From positions 340,445 to 404,444 of the forward strand of contig NZ_BOSE01000005.1 in the NCBI RefSeq assembly GCF_018403185.1: a stretch of 64,000 nt of DNA. The letters are read 5' to 3'. This document shows, piece by piece, positions 60,084 to 64,000 of the stretch. Every line of letters begins with the position of its first letter. Position 1 is the first letter of the stretch. This DNA is from Paenibacillus montaniterrae (GTDB lineage: Bacteria; Bacillota; Bacilli; Paenibacillales; Paenibacillaceae). The notes under the pieces were generated by a model. That model searched no databases, was not told where the DNA came from, and worked only from the letters and a program-made list of their open reading frames with translations. Made by a program: the position numbers and the translations under genes.

Positions 60084-60842
60084 TCAGATCTGAGAGCCGC
60101 CTCCGTCGACAGGGAACTCAGCCCCGGTAGTATAGGTCGCATCAAAAGCCAGGAATGCAACAACTTTCGCGACTTCGACTGGATCGCCGAAACGCAGCAT
60201 TGGAATCTGCTGTTTCATCTGCGCCTTAGTCTGCTCGGCAGCTTCTTTCGGCATCGACTTTTCCATAATACCTGTCTCAATGATGCCGGGACTAACTGCA
60301 TTGACGCGAATATTTCGAGGTAATAACTCGCGTGCCAGACCTCGAGTCATTGAGCGAAGCGCCGCCTTACTAGCTGAGTAAGCACTGAGCATTGGGAGCC
60401 CTACTACGTTCACGATCGAGGTGGTAAGGACTACCCCGCTACCTTCGCTTAGCAGTGGAGCAAGCTTCTGCACGGTGAAGTACGGTCCTTTGGCATTGAT
60501 TGTTAGGATCTCGTCGTACTTTTCTTCAGTCATTGCCTCAAAAGGAACAAACCCGGTGACTCCAGCGTTAACGAACAGGGCATCTATTGTTCCAAATTCA
60601 TCCTTCACTCGATCGGCTAGCTCAGCAATATCCTTTAATGAGGCTGCATCGCTTAAGACCGCGATTGCGTTGCTGCCGAGTTGTTCACGAGCCGAATCCA
60701 GCGTCGCCTGAGTACGTCCGGTAATTAGAACATGTGCGCCTTCATCCACTAGCAGCTTCGCTGTCGCAAGGCCGATTCCGCTGCTGCCTCCCGTAATCAC
60801 GACCTTTTTATCAAAAAATTTCCCCTTACTGAATTGTTCCAT
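60084..60842 (-). CDS. classical SDR oxidoreductase, TetR-controlled
   Basis: A 252-aa SDR with ITGGSSGIGLATAKLL, VNAGVTGFV, the catalytic Ser in TTSIVNV, YSASKAALR, and C-terminal FPVDGGGSQI, the pattern of the glucose or 3-oxoacyl-reductase-like group. GGGAGG precedes the ATG. A TetR regulator is divergently transcribed 181 bases away with an operator-like repeat in between, so this gene is its most likely target. Substrate unknown. Confidence 0.9.
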   Translation of the reverse strand: MEQFSKGKFFDKKVVITGGSSGIGLATAKLLVDEGAHVLITGRTQATLDSAREQLGSNAIAVLSDAASLKDIAELADRVKDEFGTIDALFVNAGVTGFVPFEAMTEEKYDEILTINAKGPYFTVQKLAPLLSEGSGVVLTTSIVNVVGLPMLSAYSASKAALRSMTRGLARELLPRNIRVNAVSPGIIETGIMEKSMPKEAAEQTKAQMKQQIPMLRFGDPVEVAKVVAFLAFDATYTTGAEFPVDGGGSQI

Positions 60843-60917
60843 TTGAATCTTCCTCCCTTTGTATGATCCGTAATTGGATGTTTGGTACAGAAGTGATTAT
60901 ACAGCAATAAAATTAAT

Positions 60918-60949
60918 AAGTAAACAAAATTAATTAAATTAGTTCACTT
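60918..60949. promoter_or_regulatory. candidate TetR operator between SDR and TetR genes
   Basis: AAGTAAAC (60918-60925) and GTTCACTT (60942-60949) form an 8-bp inverted repeat with one mismatch around an AT-rich 16-base spacer, in the divergent promoter. Confidence 0.5.
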
Positions 60950-60983
60950 AATAAATTTTATACATAAAAGTCAGCAAATTTGT

Positions 60984-60989
60984 TATAAT
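60984..60989 (+). promoter_or_regulatory. -10 box of the tetR gene
   Basis: TATAAT 35 bases before the chosen GTG start. It overlaps the earlier in-frame ATG at 60988, which argues against that start. Confidence 0.6.
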
Positions 60990-61023
60990 GAGTTACAAAG
61001 GCAGCAAAGGGAGGAACTTATCC

Positions 61024-61662
61024 GTGAGAAAAGCTGTAAGTGTAGATACTTATGTGGAAAAAATAAAACCGATAATAAGAAAAACAAAATTCAGCCAACT
61101 GAAGGTCGACGATATCGCAAAATATATGGATATTAGCAAAGTGACACTTTATAAGCATTTTTCCTCCAAAGACGACATCATCGAACAAGTCGTTGATTAT
61201 TATGTTGAGTATTCGAAGAAGGCTGACGCCGTTGTCAAAGACGATTCTGTCTCTTTTTTGGAACGTTTTAAATTAACATTTTTGCAATCTTTAATGTGTG
61301 CCGCGTTTATCTCTGATTTGTTCTTGCAAGATCTGAAGGAGTTTTATCCGCACCATTTTGAGAATTTGTCCGTTGCCCTGCAAAATCGCAATAAAGGCCT
61401 ACAAGCTTTTTTTGAATCCGGTATGGAGCAACAGATTTTCAACCGATTGAATGCCGTGCTATTTATGGTTCAAGATGATGCAGTGCTGCGACGCTTTATC
61501 GAGCCGTCATTTTCCATTCAGTATGATATCACCTTGAAGCAAGCGATTATGGATTTCTACTACATGAAGCAGTATCAATTGCTGAAACCTGAATATTTGA
61601 AGGAGATAGACAACTCCGATATGGAAAAGAAGGTCGTTCATATTTTGCAAGCCATTTCATAA
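61024..61662 (+). CDS. TetR-family transcriptional regulator
   Basis: A 212-aa protein with an N-terminal helix-turn-helix (about residues 15-60): FSQLKVDDIAKYMDISKVTL then YKHFSSKDDIIEQV, and a helical C-terminal ligand domain. The start is GTG 61024 with AAAGGGAGG eight bases upstream; the longer frame begins inside the promoter -10 box. It probably represses the divergent SDR gene and itself through the 60918-60949 repeat. Confidence 0.9.
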   Translation: MRKAVSVDTYVEKIKPIIRKTKFSQLKVDDIAKYMDISKVTLYKHFSSKDDIIEQVVDYYVEYSKKADAVVKDDSVSFLERFKLTFLQSLMCAAFISDLFLQDLKEFYPHHFENLSVALQNRNKGLQAFFESGMEQQIFNRLNAVLFMVQDDAVLRRFIEPSFSIQYDITLKQAIMDFYYMKQYQLLKPEYLKEIDNSDMEKKVVHILQAIS

Positions 61663-61689
61663 GTGAAGGGCCATATCCGTGTCTGTTGT

Positions 61690-61843
61690 GTTTCGCTGAA
61701 CGTAGGATAGGTCTACACCACGTCTGTGAGACCTCCCCGAGTAAGAGCAGTAACTTTCCCCTCATCTATCTGCCACTAACAGTTCCTACTGCCAAGCCTG
61801 TAGCGGACTTTCACCGCCTAGTTACCGCCCATGCCGGGCGCAC
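61690..61843 (-). mobile_element. remnant of a group II intron (5' end only)
   Basis: On the minus strand the sequence starts GTGCGCCCGGCATGGGCG (the 5' GTGCG and the CGCCC/GGGCG stem of bacterial group II introns), continues with GGTGAAAGTCCGCT and CTTGGCAGTAGGAACTG, and a GGTCT...GTGTAGACC stem. About 150 bases of domain I remain. There is no reverse-transcriptase ORF and no domain V/VI that I can see, so it is dead. Assignment rests on recognition of these conserved blocks. Confidence 0.6.
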
Positions 61844-61915
61844 AACAAAGGGGCCAAGCCTTTTTAGCTCGCCCCTCATCCTATTAATGATCTGCTATCC
61901 TTAAGCCTTTCAATT

Positions 61916-62050
61916 TCACTCCCGCTCAAGCCCTTGTCCATCCACGCGATGCCTCTCGATTAACTGCATAACCCACGTTGCATCAAATTGAAGCTTTTCC
62001 AACCGATGCCGGAAAAAGATCTGAATATATTTCTGCTCAAAGGGCGGCTT
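61916..62050 (-). pseudogene. 44-codon protein fragment, unrecognised
   Basis: The frame reads KPPFEQKYIQIFFRHRLEKL then QFDATWVMQLIERHRVDG and stops at 61916. It opens directly after an in-frame TGA with no start codon or ribosome binding site. The composition looks like real protein. It is probably the 3' scrap of a gene lost in this decaying stretch. Confidence 0.35.
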
Positions 62051-62090
62051 TCAATCTTGACGTTACCAAAAGTCATACCCCAAACCATCA

Positions 62091-62726
62091 TTACTGTCTT
62101 TGGAATGCAACCTTTAGGCCTAGTCCGATATAAATTGCTCCTACGAATTTGCCACTTAGGCGGCTTAACCGGCTTATCCATGTCCTCCCTTTAACCAGTT
62201 TTCCAAGTGCAGAGATACCTAGTACAATTGAGGTTGTATACAATGCACTTAAAATCACAAAGACGACACCAAGGATCAAAAACTGCGTGGTGACTTGACC
62301 TCGTTCGTGATGAACAAATTGAGGCAAAAACGCCAGAAAAAACAACGCTGTCTTTGGATTAAGAACTTCTGCAACAGTTGCCGAAAAGAATGACTTTAAA
62401 GCTCCTCCCGATTTAACCTTTGGAAGTAGTGGTTCTGATGGCTTACTCATCATTTCGCGAATTCCTAAATATAGTAAGTATACCGCTCCTGCATATTTAA
62501 CAATATTGAAAGCTAGAGCAGAGGTCATCAGTATAGTGGAAAGCCCGACAGTAGCAAATATGGTGTGAAGAAAATCCCCGATTGCGATGCCAAGCCCTGC
62601 CATAATGCCTCCTTTTCGCCCGTTTTGAACGGTACGAGTAATAGTAAGAAGGACGGCTGGTCCTGGAATTAAAAACAGAAGAATGACAACGATCACATAC
62701 GCAAGTAAAGTTGAAAAATCCGGCAT
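62091..62726 (-). CDS. LysE/RhtB-family exporter
   Basis: A 211-aa six-helix exporter with the hallmark FLIPGPAVLLTITRTVQNGR after helix 1 and GIAIGDFLHTIFATVGLS in helix 2. ATG 62726 is behind AAGGGGG; the in-frame extension to 62786 overlaps a broken ORF. It belongs to a different LysE branch from the copy at 8258-8881. Substrate unknown. Confidence 0.88.
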   Translation of the reverse strand: MPDFSTLLAYVIVVILLFLIPGPAVLLTITRTVQNGRKGGIMAGLGIAIGDFLHTIFATVGLSTILMTSALAFNIVKYAGAVYLLYLGIREMMSKPSEPLLPKVKSGGALKSFFSATVAEVLNPKTALFFLAFLPQFVHHERGQVTTQFLILGVVFVILSALYTTSIVLGISALGKLVKGRTWISRLSRLSGKFVGAIYIGLGLKVAFQRQ

Positions 62727-62739
62727 TAGGCTTCCCCCT

Positions 62740-62966
62740 TCAAAAGCACTCAAGGTGATATATTGTTGTTGCGGTTTTGTAGCCATTGTTCAAATTCAGC
62801 GGTGTGCTCACTTTATGATCTAATACAGCCGTATAGATGTCAAAGCTTTTCACCTGTTTACCATACTCTGCTCTTGATGCCCAGACGGTTTTGATCCGCA
62901 GGATAGAGAGAAGGTAAGCCGGATCAGCTTGCTTTGACGAGCAATTAGATCTTCAAACTCTTGCAT
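62740..62966 (-). pseudogene. frameshifted ORF of unknown family
   Basis: The first frame from ATG 62964 reads MQEFEDLIARQSKLIRLTFS, then a one-base shift near 62905 is needed to continue LRIKTVWASRAEYGKQVKSF, DIYTAVLDHKV and ...HLECF to a TGA at 62740. Both halves look like coding sequence and join well. No ribosome binding site is visible. It overlaps the LysE leader, so it is decayed. Confidence 0.4.
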
Positions 62967-63028
62967 TTCAGCATAAATAATGGAAGAAAGAATTATTCAA
63001 TTTATTACTTTACCACTCCATTAAAATC

Positions 63029-63790
63029 TTATGCAATGGCCTTGTTATAAACGCGAGTTGACCAAATCAATGTGATAATCGTAATAACCGCAATGACAAT
63101 AAATCCTACGAAAACTGATTGGTTTATAATTGATCCTTCCGCTAATTTTTTGGATGCTTCTACTCCATAATATAACGGATTGAAATGGGCGAGTACTTGT
63201 AACCACTTTGGTCCAAATGACATTGGTAATAAAATTCCGGAAAGTAAGGTTAACGGTAATTGTAAACTTGTTACTACGGCAGCAACCCCACCCACATCTT
63301 GGAAAATCAAACCCAGACTTCCAGACCATGCTGAAACCATCATTGTAAGAACCGAGAGTAATATTAATTGTAATAAAATACCAATAAAGTGCATTTCATA
63401 ACCAAATAAACTTGAGATTACTAAAACGATAATTGCTGGAATAAGGAACGCTACGACATCTTTTAATACCCCTCCCATTAACATAGCGAACCGACTGGCT
63501 GGGGTTACACGTAAACGTTCAATAATCCCACTTTTGAGGTCAAAAACCATTGACCATCCAGCACCCATTCCTGAACTAAATGCTAAGAGAACTAAAATAC
63601 CCGGCACAAACATATCTAAAACCTGAGCTGTAGTCATAGCAGGATGGGTAATGTTTTTCAATAATGGACTAAATAACAAGATATATAACAAGGGAGTCAT
63701 CAAACCTGAGATTACCCAAACAATTTGGCGAGCTGACTCTTTTAATTTACGAACAAAGAAAATATTCGTTTCCCGTACAACCTGCATCAT
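63029..63790 (-). CDS. ABC-2 type drug-export permease (DrrB/NodJ-like)
   Basis: A 253-aa permease with six helices; the ABC-2 blocks GILVLLAFSSGMGAGWSMVFDLKSGIIERLRVTPASRFAM and FNPLYYGVEASKKLAEG are typical of DrrB-type exporters. Its ATG overlaps the stop of the upstream ATPase gene (ATGATG/TGA), the usual coupling of drrA-drrB pairs. Because that ATPase is reduced to its C-terminus, this permease is probably an orphan without a working partner. Confidence 0.88.
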   Translation of the reverse strand: MMQVVRETNIFFVRKLKESARQIVWVISGLMTPLLYILLFSPLLKNITHPAMTTAQVLDMFVPGILVLLAFSSGMGAGWSMVFDLKSGIIERLRVTPASRFAMLMGGVLKDVVAFLIPAIIVLVISSLFGYEMHFIGILLQLILLSVLTMMVSAWSGSLGLIFQDVGGVAAVVTSLQLPLTLLSGILLPMSFGPKWLQVLAHFNPLYYGVEASKKLAEGSIINQSVFVGFIVIAVITIITLIWSTRVYNKAIA

Positions 63791-63864
63791 TGTTCTTCTT
63801 CCTTTCCGCCGTCACGTAATTCTTTACCAGTTAATGTTAAAAAGACATCATTTAAGGAAGGCAT
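63787..63864 (-). pseudogene. 3' fragment of a drrA-type ABC ATPase gene
   Basis: Only the last 25 codons remain: PSLNDVFLTLTGKELRDGGK..., the typical C-terminal tail of DrrA-family ATPases (x-LNDVFLxLTG). Upstream of 63864 the sequence no longer codes for an ATPase. The breakpoint lies within the codon before MPSLN; the tail still couples to the permease start. Confidence 0.75.
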
Positions 63865-63897
63865 TGATAACGATCATGACTTATGCAGTTCACGAGA

Positions 63898-64000
63898 TTA
63901 ACTGGTAATGGTGAGAATCTTTCCTTGAATAAACGGGCCACCAATACATAGCAAGCTGCGACGGCCAAAATTCAGAAATAAGTGTTGCAAAACGGCGTAC
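63898..64000 (-). pseudogene. open frame at the window edge, possible 3' end of another gene
   Basis: On the minus strand the frame from the edge reads YAVLQHLFLNFGRRSLLCIG then GPFIQGKILTITS and stops at 63898. It looks like protein but is too short to identify. It may be the sequence that displaced the ATPase gene. Confidence 0.3.

Noticed and set aside
61686..61904. 72-codon plus-strand frame
   Set aside because: It lies over the group II intron remnant and is better explained by that non-coding RNA on the other strand.

Overview
The window looks like chromosome of a Paenibacillus-type, soil-living, endospore-forming Firmicute. Evidence: strong GGAGG-type ribosome binding sites with frequent GTG/TTG starts, a T-box leader, YesM/YesN-type two-component genes next to LplB/YtcP-type sugar permeases, a BclA-like collagen-repeat protein, SHOCT and YfzA-like small proteins, and many secreted carbohydrate-active proteins. 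Almost everything from 2 kb to 60 kb is on the minus strand. No rRNA, tRNA, CRISPR array or prophage was seen.

Left end (1-4.7 kb): the start of a sugar-binding lipoprotein gene, a divergent AraC-type regulator and a large unrecognised protein. They are tied together by five copies of an AAACGTTT operator core, one of them inside a coding region. A repeat pair at 1756-2073 supplies the last codons of the 811-aa gene. 4.8-14.5 kb is ordinary housekeeping and stress DNA: YfzA-like protein, RsgA, collagen-like protein, LysE exporter, MarR plus serine hydrolase, TetR plus CPBP protease, a glyoxalase-fold protein and a lipoprotein.

14.6-27 kb: a MITE-like element and an lspA fragment lie behind a five-gene ABC exporter/two-component operon of the antibiotic self-protection or detoxification kind. 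It is followed by a divergent seryl-tRNA synthetase under T-box control, a GH30 glucuronoxylanase, a Fic protein with an altered catalytic loop, an AlkD-like protein, a cytoplasmic L,D-transpeptidase-like protein and a HipA-like kinase. 27-29.7 kb: a regulator that fuses a Walker-A-less ABC domain to LytTR, with its permease, and a small export protein.

29.9-54.9 kb is the centrepiece: two collinear minus-strand transcription units separated by a terminator at 39.25 kb. Unit A (54873 to 39325) carries a secreted DUF4838 protein, an SMP-30 lactonase, an SDR, an unknown 364-aa protein, RidA, a creatininase-family hydrolase, a YesN/YesM pair, GH2 beta-galactosidase and an unknown 455-aa protein. 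Unit B (39103 to 30007) carries LplB/YtcP permeases, the binding lipoprotein, a DUF4091 protein, an M81 (MlrC) hydrolase, a HemL-like aminotransferase and an FAH-family protein. The logic is sense, import, cleave, oxidise, delactonise, and deal with an amine or amide. It reads as a catabolic system for an amino- or amide-modified galactosyl glycan that I cannot match to a described pathway.

Right end (55-64 kb): a MalT-like LuxR regulator, SDRs with a divergent TetR, then a decaying stretch with a group II intron remnant, broken ORFs, a LysE exporter and an ABC-2 permease whose ATPase partner is cut down to its last 25 codons.
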